A DNA stretch of 64,000 nt from Trichobilharzia regenti (Eukaryota > Platyhelminthes > Trematoda > Strigeidida > Schistosomatidae). This document shows, one piece after another, positions 20,400-32,460 of this stretch; the stretch's first letter is position 1; each line of letters opens with the position of its first letter. The translations under genes and the position numbers were made by a program. The notes beneath the pieces were generated by a model. The model did no database searches. It was not told the DNA's origin and saw only the letters and a program-made list of their open reading frames with translations. Location: NCBI GenBank assembly GCA_944472135.2, contig OX235262.1, forward strand, positions 23,607,362 through 23,671,361, written 5' to 3'.

Positions 20400-21180
20400 C
20401 TGGCTAGCATTTACTGTACTTACAACTAGCTGAGTCAGAAGTTTCTAGTTATTGTGAGAGAAATTGAACATAACTGTGGGTTGGAGTGTATTGCAATGCA
20501 TGAGAGATAGCTGTCTTTGAATTGTCTCCTTGGTTCACAGAATGGATTCCTGATACTTTTCCAATTGTCATGCAACATTGCCATTACATGCATTTACCGA
20601 AGAAGGCAAAGTTAGAGAGATCATAATTTTATGGTATGCGCTTCATGTCAGGCGAAAGTGTTTCACGTGGTCTACCACGTCACGTGGTATTTTATTTAAA
20701 GATCTGGATGAAGAGAAAATATCATGTACAACATATAAGCGGTGTACAAAATAAAGCTATTATTGTTATTATTATAGTTTGAAAAATAATAAGCATTGGG
20801 TATATAATATTCATTATTATAAAAATGCTTGAATTTCACAAGAAATGAAAAACACTGGATGAGATTGATTGTTTTATTGACGTTTCGCTATTTAATACTG
20901 CTAATAGCTTTATCAAAGTATATGGTTAAATCAGAATTTGCCGAAATCTCAATTTATACAACATACCAACCGAATTAATCATCTTTCTTCAGCATATGGT
21001 AATATTTTATAGGTAGAAAAGATAAAACCATGAGTATATGTCCTCAATCCCGACCGGGTGGATAACGATTTCATTGAATTTGATGGCTGCTGGCTTCATT
21101 TATAAGGGCCTATTGTCACTATAGCGTCGCTATGCGTGCTACTTTGCATATAATAATGCGTTTGGCTGGTTTTGTATGCG
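20400..21180. other. Spacer, nothing recognised
   Basis: No coding similarity or SINE box. A short (ATT)n run lies near 20,760. Confidence 0.4.
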
Positions 21181-21184
21181 AGAT

Positions 21185-21625
21185 GAATTCTATTGGGCTT
21201 GTCTATGCAGTGCATAATTGTTGATGCGACCAATGATCGGCGTAATAATGCTTACTTATGCACTAATATGTATACTAACTGTGCGAATGGTCCACCGAGG
21301 TTGCGCCACAGGATGATCCTGAATACCGGTCCCGTCTCGCAAGAGGCAGAGATGGGTGTGTTTGGTTCCCTGAAAACCAGTACCCAGTCAATGGATGTAT
21401 CACTGTTTGAATAAACTGGTTAATCCTGCCAGTAGTCATATGCTTGTCTCAGAAATGAAGCCATGCAAGTCTAAGTACATACCTTAAAACAGTGAAACCG
21501 CGAATGGCTCATTACATAAGCTTGGTTCCTTAGATGATATATACTGCATGGATAACTGTAGTAATTCTAGTGCTAATACATGCAATTATGCCCTGACTCA
21601 CAAGGAAACGGGTGCATTTATTATA
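21185..21625 (+). pseudogene. Displaced rDNA piece: 5' ETS end and start of 18S rRNA
   Basis: From 21,417 the sequence reads actggttaatcctgccag, tagtcatatgcttgtctcag, taagtacataccttaaaaca, gtgaaaccgcgaatggctca and gctaatacatgcaattatg. This is the universally conserved 5' end of 18S rRNA with a few changes. The preceding 230 bp, including gaataccggtcccgtctcgc, lies where the 5' external transcribed spacer would be and is probably that. The match stops at about 21,620, roughly 200 nt into 18S, where SINE type 2 sequence begins. Not a functional rRNA gene. Confidence 0.85.
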
Positions 21626-21785
21626 ACAGAACCAACCATCACTGGTCACGACTTCTCACTAGAACTCCGGGCAACTTCGTCCTGCAGACAGTCACTAGGA
21701 TGAGCATCAGACTAACTTTCAAGAGTTAGTTTGTGGGGATTTGATTTATTTCAAGTTCAATCATGTATTGATATAAATCAGTTCA
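21626..21785 (-). mobile_element. SINE type 2 unit fragment
   Basis: ggtcacgacttctcactaga, actccgggcaacttcgtcc and gtttgtggggatttgattta match the inter-unit and tail parts seen at 16,660-16,760 and 59,630-59,690. Head and hammerhead are missing. Confidence 0.55.
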
Positions 21786-22075
21786 GAGGAAATGAACATC
21801 ATAGGACATCTGTTCAACTACCGAGAAATTCAGTTACTGAACTAGAAAAGCTTAAAAAACCATCAGCTAGCCATAGGTCTACACACTACACTATAGAATC
21901 AGGCCACAAAATTGATCTTGACACTATGGAAGTCATTCAGAAAAATTTCATAAATCACAAAGAACATCTATTATCAGAAGCGCTTCATTACTAAATGGAA
22001 TTCAAACTGTGTGAATAGGAATGAATGATGGACTTAGATAGAATTCGACCTGGTCCTACCACCCTCACCCAGATG
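21786..22075 (+). pseudogene. Penelope-like GIY-YIG C-terminal relic
   Basis: The frame gives TSVQLPRNSVTELEKLKKPS, HYTIESGHKIDLDTMEVI and INHKEHLLSEALHY, then after a stop a segment like NCVNRNEWMDL. These match the GIY-YIG portion after YIG: H-x-x-x-x-x-H helix, E-S-G-H-x-I-D-x-x-x-x-x-V-I, L-x-x-x-L-x-S-E-A and N-R-N-x-G. The Cys-rich YIG part is lost. It appears related to the fragment at 6.6 kb. Confidence 0.6.
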
Positions 22076-22414
22076 AAGTGAAAAAAATCAACACAGCTGT
22101 GATAGAGAATTTCATTATGTAAACATATGCTATTTTTTTGTTCCTTTTGAAATGCAAATGTTTTATTACGATGAGAAACGAAGCCATTTACAATCTAATT
22201 CCAAACAGAAATTCTTACGGGAAGGCATTTATAGTACAGAAAAAACTCATTGGATTTATTGGGCACTAGTAAATAGTGTGACGTGTCTAGTCCTTTCTTT
22301 GGTACAGACTAAATTCTATCAGTCAGGTTTGTAATGTGTCCAACATTCCAATAGGCAGCTCGCCATCACGGTGCACATTGATTTGATGATATTAGATAGT
22401 TGGAGTTAATCGGC

Positions 22415-22570
22415 CACAGGAAGCCTTGGACCTAGGTTCCATGCTAGTTGGCACCCGCCAGCAAGGCGTATCCGCAACCTTGAAGGTCAATCGCGAGCCC
22501 CAATAGCTCTGTGGTAACGTCTCTGACTGCAGCACTGGGTGACGCAGGTAAGAATCTCAGAAGGGACATG
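22415..22570 (+). mobile_element. Possible tRNA-headed SINE, type 3
   Basis: gagccccaatagctctgtgg with gtaacgtctctgactgcagc, and then caggtaagaatctcagaagg, have A-box and B-box layouts at tRNA-like spacing. A similar pair occurs at 13,555-13,610. Only two copies are seen, so the family is provisional. Confidence 0.35.
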
Positions 22571-22574
22571 ACTT

Positions 22575-23840
22575 CCTTTGTTCTTCCTAATCTCTTTTTT
22601 ATATTTTATCTTTTCTGTGTTCTTCGTGGAGTGTGGCAACTCGAATTACTTCACTTCTGTGTAAGGTTATATGTTGAAACCAATCAATTAGTATAGAACG
22701 GTTCACTTGTCGTCTGAAAGCTATTCCCACGCCGTATACCCCAGTGGAATCAGTTTGCTGAGTCTTTATGAAAAGACACATCAAGCAGTTTGAATGTCTT
22801 TCTAAAATAAGAACCAGCAGAGGACGAAAATATGAAAATATAACCTTTAAGAAACTCTCGGACATTGTTGGATAACAGGCATTTGAACTACGGCATGTCA
22901 CCCATTTCTTAATGGTCTGGTAGAATATTTTCATTGGCAATTTAGAACTTCCTTGATGGGTACTATCCAAATATCTCCTTCACAATCATAGTGGATCAAC
23001 AGTGCATTTTGGCAGAATTAGTTAGTGAAACCACACTTCACCTAGCTAGCAAACACGTTGCTTACGATTATTGTGCTCAAAATGCTTTAACTGTTTATAG
23101 CTATGTAGAAAATCTCACAAGCTGCATGCACCAACTTCAACCAACACTAACTCATGTTTACACAAGGAAAGTACTATAGAATTTGAGACTTCAAGTTTGC
23201 TCATACGTTGTTTGGATTATTATTCTGTTGAAAAACGCCTACAAGCTCCATGAGATGAAACACTCAAAGTTATCAGTAGATTGGAAATACTTTTCGTGAA
23301 GATATATATATGTATACTGTCCCCTCAGCATAGTCACTACAGGAAAAATCTCTGCCTTCAAATTCTATTGGAGGCTCAAGTACTTGCGAAACCCCTTAAC
23401 CTTCTGATACTATATAAGACAACAGCAGTAATAAAGTACTTCCTACACGCAGTGATATGTATGTGAACTGGACCAAATGGAGTACAGACTTTGTAAACTG
23501 GACTCATTATAATTTTTTAAATTACTACTATTTTCAGCAATTACTTTACCCGTAGGCTTAAAAAAACTATTTCGCCTTACTCGAATTGTATTCACACATA
23601 TTGCAATATATTTAACAAGAGGGCGTAAAACTTGAAAAATTAAAATAATGTCTGAAAACCTAGACAGGTTATTTTTGTCACTTTGTCATCTACCCTTTTT
23701 TCGGTACGTTTTTTGGGTTTGCTGTGTTACTTATGCTAGTGTTCTTTATTTTTCTGACTGAATAATATCACAAGAACTTTGAACATTGAATATATTCTGT
23801 CCCATCTGTTCACTCTTTTCATAGGATCCACATGCATTTA
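22575..23840. other. AT-rich spacer, nothing recognised
   Basis: ctttctgtgttcttcgtgga and gtgtggcaactcg near 22,615 resemble the 3' flank of the RTE-II copy at about 62,810, so a small LINE 3' untranslated remnant may be present. Nothing else is supported; the short frames at 22,991, 23,281 and minus 22,599 lack motifs. Confidence 0.35.
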
Positions 23841-23845
23841 TTTTT

Positions 23846-24033
23846 GATTTTTTTTATTACAGCTTGATTCCACACCATATTTTTGACACAGGTATCTAAT
23901 TTTCAGCATGTGATATCGGTAACCCAAATTTCGCAGGCCGACCATAGATATCAGGTCTTCGTCGGCAGAGGGTCGAACTCCGGACCATGTGCATGATCGG
24001 CGAGAGTCCTAACCGCCGTGCCACCCATGCACA
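23846..24033 (-). mobile_element. tRNA-headed SINE, type 1B
   Basis: Minus strand: head gtgcatgggtggcacggcgg, B-box gagttcgaccctctgccga, body acctgatatctatggtcgg, tail tggaatcaagctgtaat. One B-box base is changed (gttcgacc). Confidence 0.75.
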
Positions 24034-24034
24034 T

Positions 24035-25450
24035 CCATGTAGGACAGAGGCTTTGTGTCTTGTAATAAAAGCGAAGAGTGTTGTATCAAAAAGCAAAGTT
24101 CCATCTTGAATTAGGTTTGCGTAGTTGCAATAGCTTTGGAGTCTGCAAGTTACTTAAATCTCACCATTTCCTCCTCCTGCTGACGTTTACCAGGAATCCC
24201 ACTAGCATTATAAGAGAGGATATCCTTTAGTGCTACTCCCATGGAAATAAAGTACAACAAAGGCTAAAATAAATAGATTGAATTGAGTTGACTAAATAAA
24301 CTTTAGTTCTTCTTCTGATGCTTTGTTTAAATGAGTACACACACAACAGGACACTTCCCTAGTTAACATCCACGTCGTCAGAGTCCGTAGTTCAGCTCCA
24401 CTATCCCAACAAGATCGAAAATATTTTCCTCAAATAATTTTAAAGTTTATTCTACTTGGAAGTATTGTTTTGCTATAACAGAGCCCTTTTTCATTCGTGC
24501 TTTGCAATAAGTGCTTGCAAGTTAGTTAAGATACTGCTTTAGTGATTACTTCAGCCTAATATGTTTAGTAAGACTGCCAAAGTGTGACATAATAACTACG
24601 CCTTACAATAACACGCCTTAAAGAATCACACATAAAAGTCGATTAGAAAAATATAATTAAACTATTGTAGACGAATATTTACAATAGACGAAGATTAGTG
24701 AACATTTTTGGATCCTGGATACTACTAATGACAGAATACATTTATGTAAAAGAAAATATCTTTGACCCATGTAACCAAGAATGCTCAACAAATGATTGTT
24801 AGCATCTGCAGGACCCCATACAAGCAGTCTAGATATAGTAACGTGGTTCAGTCCACTAGTCAAAGGCTTTATGAACCAGTGAGAAAGCAAACTACCACAC
24901 AGTACAGACGTCGCTCGAGGGAAGGAGGGATATCATGCAAGGGGCAAAGATGACACAAGATAGTAAATATATAAAATGCTTTTTCTGTTTCTCTGCTGAA
25001 ATCTGGTAAGCAGTCAGTCCCTTAGGGCTGATTCGAATTTCCGAATTAGTGAAATGGACAACACCCACAACCATTCCACTGCGTAACATCACCTAAAAAT
25101 TTGACAAGAGTGAATCTTGTGCCCAGTCTATTGGGTCAAGACGTTAAGAAGCCTATACATTTTTGTCAGAGTTCGTATTTAGAAGGATACCATCACCCGC
25201 ACAGCAACGTTTTTCTATGCTGAGACTTCAAAGTCGTATAGACTTTGCAACGGTAAATAGATCCCCAAAATTATTAGCCTCCAACATTCATCACTGAACA
25301 TTGAATGATGATCTCTACTGTTTACTTTGACTCGCTAAGCGCTAATGGTTCTCAGTCCAAGCATCCACTCCACTTGTCATTGCGTTGTTACGTCCTATTG
25401 GTCATGGACACTTTCTAACTAGATAAGCAGTGTTATCAATGCACAACAAA
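24035..25450. other. Spacer, nothing recognised
   Basis: No supported gene, RNA or repeat family on either strand; AT-rich with short frames lacking motifs. Confidence 0.4.
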
Positions 25451-25454
25451 TCTG

Positions 25455-25545
25455 ATCCCGAAATATATCTTTGTATTTTGGACGATCAATCTGGTGTTTA
25501 GATATTTCTTTGGTCTAAGCGGAACGAATACTATGGGAGTTGAAG
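25455..25545 (+). repeat. Inverted repeat arm, left
   Basis: ttggacgatcaatctggtgt and ctttggtctaagcggaacga are the reverse complement, with substitutions, of the segment at 26,925-27,010. The arms are about 1.4 kb apart. Confidence 0.6.
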
Positions 25546-26329
25546 GATAAGAACCTAAGTTGCATACAAAGCACTTTGCGTAAACATCAACATCCCTTCA
25601 TCTCTTGAAAGTCACTGCAAAGACCTTTAGTTAACTTACATGAGTAGCTTTGTCCCCTCGTCTTGACTAGAGCCTGAAGATATCAGTCTTCTTGGATTGA
25701 ACGGTTAGTGTGAAGCTGAGTGAGTTCACCTGCATTCTCTAACCTTTGGATGCAAGTTATTGACTGATTTTACACCAATTTGTACAGCAGGTTGGATATA
25801 ATCCTAAGATCCTCCAAGATGAATAACACTATCATTCTGAGACGTACAGTTATCTTATTCCTGAAAATGACCTTGATGTTCTCGCCAAAAGGCTGACAAC
25901 AAAAGATTTTCGTATGTACTCGTCTACTAATTTCGGAGATGAAGTCCTCAAGACTTTGAACTATAAGCAGGCTCTGACTTGGGATGAATGTTACAAATCC
26001 ATATCTCGTTCCTTATACTGAATGCTAGTGGATATACATACTGATTTGAGAGCAGTGAACACCTGTTTTGCTTGTAACATCCTGCATTTGACATCTTCAT
26101 CTGCACCTGTATTGTAATTATTTGTTATAGTAGTATTTGTATTTCTCAATGACCGAATTAAAGGAATTCAACAAAAACACAGACAGCGATGAATTTAGGA
26201 ATTTGTATTTGGCGGAATTATATATCAATTCATATAAGAAATATAATAACAAACAACAGTAAGTATTTAAACAATACAGAGACAGAAATTGTCAATCACC
26301 ACAACCTGTTGTTGAAAAGATGCTGCTCA

Positions 26330-26465
26330 AATAAGCGTAAGAAGTGACTTCCTCTCGATTTATCTTATAGATGGTGGTTGTCGCTCGTTACTTTTCGTCA
26401 GGCATCCTCATCACCACTGTCTTTTGTGTACTCACATTTGGCGTTTCAATAACTTTTTGATAAGT
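26330..26465 (-). pseudogene. Short RTE-I relic
   Basis: gtcaggcatcctcatcaccactgtc (quoted in part: aggcatcctcatcacc) parallels ggcatcttcatcacctctg at 3,460 and the region near 63,930, both in RTE-I minus-strand copies. Confidence 0.35.
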
Positions 26466-26924
26466 CAATAAACTAATGAGTAATTCACAGAAGGTCTCAG
26501 GTAGATTTGAGTTTCCACATAAATTCTATTGTTCCAGTCTAACAACAGATTCGTATTTCTCAGAATTAATAGTTTACATCTCGCAGATAATAAAGGTGCT
26601 AGATGTCATATAGATACATGCGACAGCTTTATACTCTACAGTTATGCACATATCGTCATAAGTGCCAATGAGAACCCTATTTTCAAAGTGAAAAACGGAA
26701 GTCTGAAAGTAGGGCTAATAACCCTTCCCCTGCTGATCAATCCAGTCACTACAAAAACGTCAAAGTATGTGAGTCTAATTGCAATTAGTTAGCACGATAT
26801 TCATGGCCTTAATGATTAAGTATTTTCAGTTCAACCGCGGTTAGAAACCACAGCACTGTCAAATTATCTCACAAAATATGTTAGTGTGATTTATACAAAC
26901 ACAAGATCTTATACCCATGACTTG

Positions 26925-27010
26925 TATAGGTTTCGTTCCGTGTAGACCAAAGACAAATCAGAACACCAAGTTGATCGTCCAAAATACGAAGTACATTTAG
27001 GGACCTAAAG
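26925..27010 (-). repeat. Inverted repeat arm, right
   Basis: Reverse-complement partner of 25,455-25,545; see that entry. No coding similarity lies between the arms except a possible RTE remnant. Confidence 0.6.
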
Positions 27011-27529
27011 AGTATCCAATATCGTTTTTACGAGCTAGTATAAACCAATTTGATTTCTTTGTGCTCACCCCTTGACTGTGAGGTATAGGTTCCTGATCTT
27101 TGGTTAACTTCTGCGTAGCTTGTTCTGCCACTTGTCTGTCGTTGCTTTGGTTGACTCCAAAAAGAGTAGTGCTGAGATTAATTATATGTCGTTTGTAGTA
27201 TGAGGTGTGTTAAGACTGTTACTACTGTGAATGGAGTTGATCCTTTCACCGGTTAGTCCTCCGGTATCGTCGTCAAAAGAAAAGAGATGATAATAATAAT
27301 AGATATAATTAGTGAAGTTATTCAGACTAACATACAGAAAAAGAAATAAGAAAACGTAACAACAGTCAGCTAGTTAAATCTGAAGAATAATATGAATAAT
27401 ATATATATATATCGGTAGTAACGATAATAATAATAGGTGTAGTTAAAGTTGTCAGGAGAGTAAGACGGGAGAGAATGTAAAGAAGTAAAACGACAAGTTT
27501 AGTTGTCTACCCCTGAATGGTGTCTGGAA

Positions 27530-28015
27530 TTTTAAGGGGATAGGCCATTCGGATGCAGTCCTTGTGTCGCTGCATGGTTGTCCAGCCTTCGCTTAAGGAC
27601 GTCCACAGACGGTGCCATAGCCATATCTGCCGGTAAGGAATTCCAGGGACGGCAAACCCGCAGCGAAAAGAAGTGGGAGCGCACCTGGGTCCTTGCCCTC
27701 AGGTGACCTATCCTTCTGCGGTTTCCACGAGGGAGCCTATACATACTCAGTGGCAGAACGCCTATGTTTGGGTGATTCTGGTCATTTGTTACTTTGGAGG
27801 CAGTTACTAAATCCCCCCTAAGACGACGGTAGCTATATGTGAACGGGCCTAATTTCTTCAGCCTTTCACCATATGGTTTATTTCGGAGACCAACCACTCC
27901 TTTTGTTGCCCTTCTTTGGACTCTTTCCAAGAGGTTGGCGTCTCCTCTAAGCATTGGGGGTGCAATGATATAATGCACTTCAAGGTGTGGTCTGACGTAT
28001 GTTTTGTACAACCTT
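27530..28015 (-). pseudogene. CR1/jockey-type LINE C-terminal domain
   Basis: An open 159-residue minus-strand frame reads MYKTYVRPHLE, LLERVQRRATKGVVGLRNKP, YGERLKKLGPFTYSYRRLRG, RTQVRSHFFSLRVCRPWNSL and VDVLKRRLDNH. This is the thumb/C-terminal segment typical of CR1/jockey-like LINE polymerases (Y-V-R-P-x-L-E, RVQRRATK, Y-x-x-R-L, R-x-x-F-F-S-x-R-V-x-x-x-W-N-S-L-P). The start is inside the protein, so it is a 5'-truncated copy cut upstream at about 28,015. Its frame is intact, suggesting it is younger than the relics around it. Confidence 0.8.
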
Positions 28016-28379
28016 AGAAAGAGCTCAGGAGTGAGTGCACCTAACTATCTATTTGTAAAGTGAATGACCACATATGCCATGGTGGACATTTCAGATACTC
28101 TTTACTATCCCTCCCTGACCTATGCGAGTGGAACTTACTGACCAAAAGAAAGTACAAAACTCTCCAGGGAAATTCAACTTGGGGGCCATAAGCCCTTGCG
28201 AATGCCTTATCAGGTGAAACAGCTAGCTTCTGGTTTAAAAACTCTCAAAACCTTCCTAGGACAATCGTATTTGCAAAGGCTACCACGGACAGTGCAAGGA
28301 ATTCGTGCACGCTCCTACAAATGAAGAGCATCTAGAGACGACATCCCCACAACAAAGTGTCTCAAACGGTTCGCTTATC

Positions 28380-28560
28380 AAAAACTATGACAGAGGGTTC
28401 TTAGACCTTAATCCCGGACTTCGCTGTTCTTTCCGTCAGGCTTTCATCATAGCCTACGTGAATATTCGCGGCATTTTTATGGATGTCCCACGGCACAATA
28501 AGTTGCTGGTAGATACCGAAAAGCACAAGTTGGCTGATTCCATCACATAACTATCCGTCC
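28380..28560 (+). pseudogene. Gypsy protease C-terminal fragment
   Basis: LDLNPGLRCSFRQAFIIAYV then LLVDTEKHKLADSIT resemble the segment between the aspartic protease core and reverse transcriptase in Gypsy pol (F-x-x-A-x-V ... L-L-V-D-x-x-x-x-x-L-x-D). The catalytic DTG is not present in this fragment. Confidence 0.5.
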
Positions 28561-29189
28561 CCGGCATTGTCACTCATTAACCCTCTTTCAGCCTGGCGTA
28601 CTCAACCCCTGACACCCTAGTCCGTACTCTACCACGACCTAATTTTCTGTCAACATTGTTAATTCCTTTCCTACCTGTTCATTCTCAATCTTTCTTTGTT
28701 CAACATTATACTACTTGCCATTAGTGAGTAGTATGGTTTTTATATGTTAATTTATAACAATGACATTTGCTTACAACTGCAGTTAAATTACTTGTTCTAT
28801 TATCATTCTATTAATGTATAGTTCTTATTTTTCTTCTCCTTAAACATTATTTGCTGCATTTACCCTATAGTGTATGCTTTACTATTGAAAGTTGTTTGTT
28901 CATATTTGTTTATTCTTTGCTTGGCATTCGCGGGCCGTTTGAACCGACACGTGGATCGACCTTGACACAGCATTGCTGTTTTTACTTATTGACTACACAG
29001 TGGTTGTGCATTTGACAGCATTTAGCCACAGACACCTCACATTTTGAGGTTTTTATATTATATATCTATTTTTATGTAATAAGTACCGTATTGCAGAATA
29101 TCCTGTATTTTGGACTTTACGCGTCACTCTACGTGTGGTTAAATCTATAGTTTGGATTATCGTTTCGGATTTCTTTCGGGAGAAATTCA

Positions 29190-29930
29190 CAAACATATTC
29201 AAACCTAATTGCAGTGTTCCTTGTGTGACTCAATTTTTATTCATCACTACCTCTGGTCCACTTTTTTTCGCGAAACCATGCCGGTTGTCTCCAGAGGAAC
29301 CCCAAGTCGTTAGGACTGAGTTCGAACAACTACCTGAAATGAGGATTATCAGGCCATCCAAAAGCCAGCCGTCTTCTCCTCTACATGTGATGCTTAAGAA
29401 CAGTGTCATAGACTATAGGCCTTGTGGTGATTACCGAAGACTCAACGCTCAAACAGCCCTAGATCTTCCCCCAGTCCTACACATGCACGATTTGACACTT
29501 TTGAAAGATTGGATTGTTTATGGCAACATAGTCTGGCACTCACTTATCAGAAGATCCCCGTACACCCTGATGATGTCCCGAGGACGGCACTCACTGAACC
29601 CGTAAACCTTTTCGAGTTTCTTCTCATGCCTTGCAGTCTACGCAAAGCAGCACAAACATTTGAGCGCTTCGTTCATGATGTCTTGCGTGGACTAGACCTT
29701 ATTTTACCTATCTAGACGACATGCTGATAGCCATTAGAAGTGAACAAACTCATTGTGCTCATCCACGACAAGCTTTTCGCCAACTATCATATCACTCGGT
29801 AGCAGTCGACCTCACCAAATGCCATACTGGAATTCAGTTATTGACTCTCTTGGGATATGTTACCGATGAAAATAGTATTCGTGATTCGCCTGAAAAGGTG
29901 CAAGTGACTCAAAACTGCCAGCGCTAACAT
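29190..29930 (+). pseudogene. Gypsy reverse transcriptase, degraded
   Basis: Readable motifs: CRLSPEEPQVVRTEFEQL, MRIIRPSKSQPSSPLHVML, YRPCGDYRRLNAQTALDLP, then after a frameshift at about 29,600 LFEFLLMPCSLRKAAQTF and ERFVHDVLRGLD, followed by YLDDML spanning a stop at 29,715. Block order is that of Ty3/Gypsy reverse transcriptase. The palm-A segment (LVRAYHQIPV in relatives) is garbled. No RNase H is recognised after 29,930. Confidence 0.75.
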
Positions 29931-30175
29931 CCCCGAAGCCATCGCGTGCATTTCTCGGTACGGTAAGAAATATTGTTACATCAGATATTGCGCCGTTAAA
30001 CGTCAAGACTGTACTTTATATGCTGATTAGTATTTTGTGTTAATTGGACTGCTTGTGTCTCATTGGACTGTTGTGTATTTTTCATTTAATAATAATAATG
30101 TATATTTTCATACAAACATATAAATTTACATGAAAATGCATGCCATTTTTACGGTCACGATCAAGTAAAAGTAGT

Positions 30176-30246
30176 GAGTCGGCCGTAAATCGAACACCTA
30201 ACCACCTGCGTGGTCGGCGAACATTCTACCGCTGTGCCACCGACTG
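30176..30246 (-). mobile_element. SINE type 1 tRNA-like head only
   Basis: Minus: cagtcggtggcacagcggta and gttcgatttacggccgac give A-box, B-box and a matching acceptor stem, but no body or tail. It interrupts the Gypsy relic. Confidence 0.65.
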
Positions 30247-30479
30247 ATTTGCATGTGCATTTCCTTTATCTACAAGCGACTTTGTGTTCAGCCATTGCGT
30301 TCTTGATGTTTGGACAGCGGACAAACTCTTATTTGCTGTGTAACTTGTTTATCTGATACATATTGCTAAATAGAGCAAAATCTTGCAGTTCATCTACGAT
30401 CTGTCATCAATATAATTCAACTTGGAGCCATTTGGTCTTTGTTTTTAATTCGGTTGAAGATCATGAGTCCGTTTCTTCA

Positions 30480-30785
30480 CGTAGTTACTCGGGCAGAGGC
30501 TGTAGCAGGTGGGTTGCACCATTGGGTTCCCCTTTACGGTACCTGTTTACCATGGGCAACAGGGTGAATCTGTAGCCTCCAAAAAGCTTTCGGGGTTGTT
30601 GGGGTGCAAAGGAATTCGAAACATGGCATATCACTCCTCAGCTAATGGAGTAGTGGAGCGTTTTCATGGACAACTTGAAACTTCTTTGGTAGCCATCGAT
30701 AATGCCGAATGGATGGATCCTCTTCCTCAAGCCCTTTTCAACATCCGTTCCACTCTTCAAGTGGATACACAGTGCACATAAGCAC
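30480..30785 (+). pseudogene. Gypsy integrase catalytic-core fragment
   Basis: KLSGLLGCKGIRNMAYHSSA, NGVVERFHGQLETSL and MDPLPQALFNIRSTLQVD match the third acidic-residue region of retroviral-type integrase: Y-H-x-x-x-N-G-x-V-E-R-F-H, where the Glu is catalytic. The two Asp-containing segments are missing or garbled upstream. Confidence 0.75.
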
Positions 30786-30899
30786 ATACACCCTGTTTTC
30801 CTGATGAACTCGTTTCTTCAGGTGTTGAAACGAGCGCTTCCCATGTCCGCAGTTGTACCCGGTATTCAACATGTATTATGAGTCGACTGTAACCGAATT

Positions 30900-31275
30900 C
30901 AAAGGCACATAAGTGAGGCTAGATGCTAGAATTCAGCACCGCGCACACGTCTTCGTGTGTTATGACGCTGTGTGTAAATCTTTGCAAGCTCCCTACGATG
31001 ATTCTATAAAATTCATTGGTAGGAAAGATTTCTTCGTCACTGACAGAGAGAGGCGCCAGAATACAATAAGTATTTACCGATTTAGAGTAGCTTACACTGT
31101 GGAGGAAACAATGCTTTCTACGTCACCATAAACAGGTAGCTCCTATAAGTTAAACCTCAAACCATACCTAATTATTGGTGGACTTCTCAAACCGTGTGGT
31201 GACACATCCGTTGACAGTGTTTGCACGCACTGATCGGCGTTTGCACGGGCCTAGGCGGTATGCAGCCTCTGTCAA
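30900..31275 (+). pseudogene. Gypsy integrase C-terminal fragment
   Basis: RAHVFVCYDAVCKSLQAPYD then FFVTDRERRQNTISIYRFRV match the SH3-like C-terminal segment (H-V-F-V-R-x-D-A-V-R-x-P-L-Q-x-P-Y-D). A basic stretch with TRTDRRLHGPRRY before 31,270 resembles the polyprotein end. Confidence 0.7.
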
Positions 31276-31975
31276 CCAGGCCAATTTAACATTTCTTATA
31301 ACTATTGTGTTTCCCATAGGCTGTTACAGTATTTAACAAAGACCTTCATGAATTCAGTATTGATTCACTTTTAATTTTATATGTTGTTGGCCGCAAATGC
31401 ATAAAATCGGCAAAAATGTTGACGGAAAACAATTAATAATGCTATATATTCTCATTTTGTGTACATTGAAGACGCCAGTTTACAGGCGTCTATAAAGGAT
31501 CCTGTTGTTTTTTAGGCCCGTTATTTATATCCTTTGCATTTACTGCACGTTTGAGATGTCCCCATGTTTTAGAGATCTGTTTGCTCATGCTAAAATTCTT
31601 TATTTTGCACACTGAATTGTGGGAAAAGAACCCAGGCAATTCAGTGCAATCTACCCCTGACCTTGTGATATGGATAGCTCTGCGGTTCCAGCCGCAAAGT
31701 TTTCCCTCACTGTAAATTGCTATCATCGAATCAGTCTCCTTCCAGGATCAAACGTTTCTGGTATCCACCAACTTACTAGGGAGGGATACTCTGTTGTGCA
31801 ATATCCAATGTTTTAAAAGCTTGTCTTAACGTATACACGTTCGGACTGGACACACTGCCATTTTCTGAGTTTGTAATACAGCTATATTCGTTAGATAAGT
31901 TCTGAATCTTCTTCCTTGAATAACTTTGGCCGCTTATGTATCTCAAATATACTGCCAGTCATAACACATCTGCAA
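31276..31975. other. Unassigned, possibly LTR remnant
   Basis: tgttggccgcaaatgcataa at about 31,382 begins with TG just after the Gypsy integrase end, where a 3' LTR would start, but no second copy is in the window to test it. The 78-codon minus-strand frame at 31,490-31,726 is unrecognised. Confidence 0.3.
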
Positions 31976-31979
31976 TTAG

Positions 31980-32460
31980 TTGGGTCCTTCTAGTTTGTGT
32001 TTGTCTTTGGCACTTACAGGTTAGATAGGTTACCGGTTTATTGAGTGCACTGGCAGATTACGTTTCTTAGGTCCTGAAAAAGCGTAGCTTGTCAACAGCA
32101 CCACTAATAGCCTGCACAGGTACCACTCATACAACAGGAGAATTTGTACCATGATAATGGGTTCCTTCAGTGCATCTTTTAGAAGTGCTATTGAGTTTGA
32201 TTAATCTTTTGGCAGCTGGGAGTCTTTTTTTCTTAGTGCATAAGTCAGGGGCTGCATCTACTCTGTCCAATCAGGGATGAAACCTCGATGGATAATGATC
32301 CGACCCAGAAACCCCCTTAATTCAGTGAGTAAAGTGGGTAGGAGATACTGCTTGATGGTGTTCATCTCTTAGGCCATTAGCACTAACTCGCCGCAGTCAA
32401 TGACATGTTTTATGAATTCAATTTTTTCTGTCCAGAAAACTCATGTACTGTGATTACTTG
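31980..32460 (-). pseudogene. Gypsy reverse transcriptase thumb/connection relic
   Basis: Minus-strand frames read LTELRGFLGRIIIHRGFIPD, WTE-MQPLTYALRKKDSQLP and LLKDALKEPIIM, matching the region after reverse transcriptase in Gypsy pol (L-R-x-F-L-G-x-x-x-x-Y-R-x-F-I-P). Stops interrupt it. It is opposite in strand to the relic at 28-31 kb, so a different insertion. Confidence 0.55.

Larger units (their letters stand above)
28140..31275 (+). mobile_element. Decayed Gypsy element, plus strand (CsRn1/Boudicca-like)
   Basis: Protease end, reverse transcriptase, integrase and integrase C-terminal pieces occur in the order expected for one Gypsy pol (separate entries). They are separated by deletions and by inserted sequence at about 28,640-29,180 and 29,940-30,370. 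No pair of LTRs was identified. The lineage call is by resemblance to trematode CsRn1/Boudicca polyproteins and is approximate. Confidence 0.65.

Noticed and set aside
21417..21625. Functional 18S rRNA gene
   Set aside because: Only about 200 nt of a ~1.9-kb gene, with substitutions at conserved positions.
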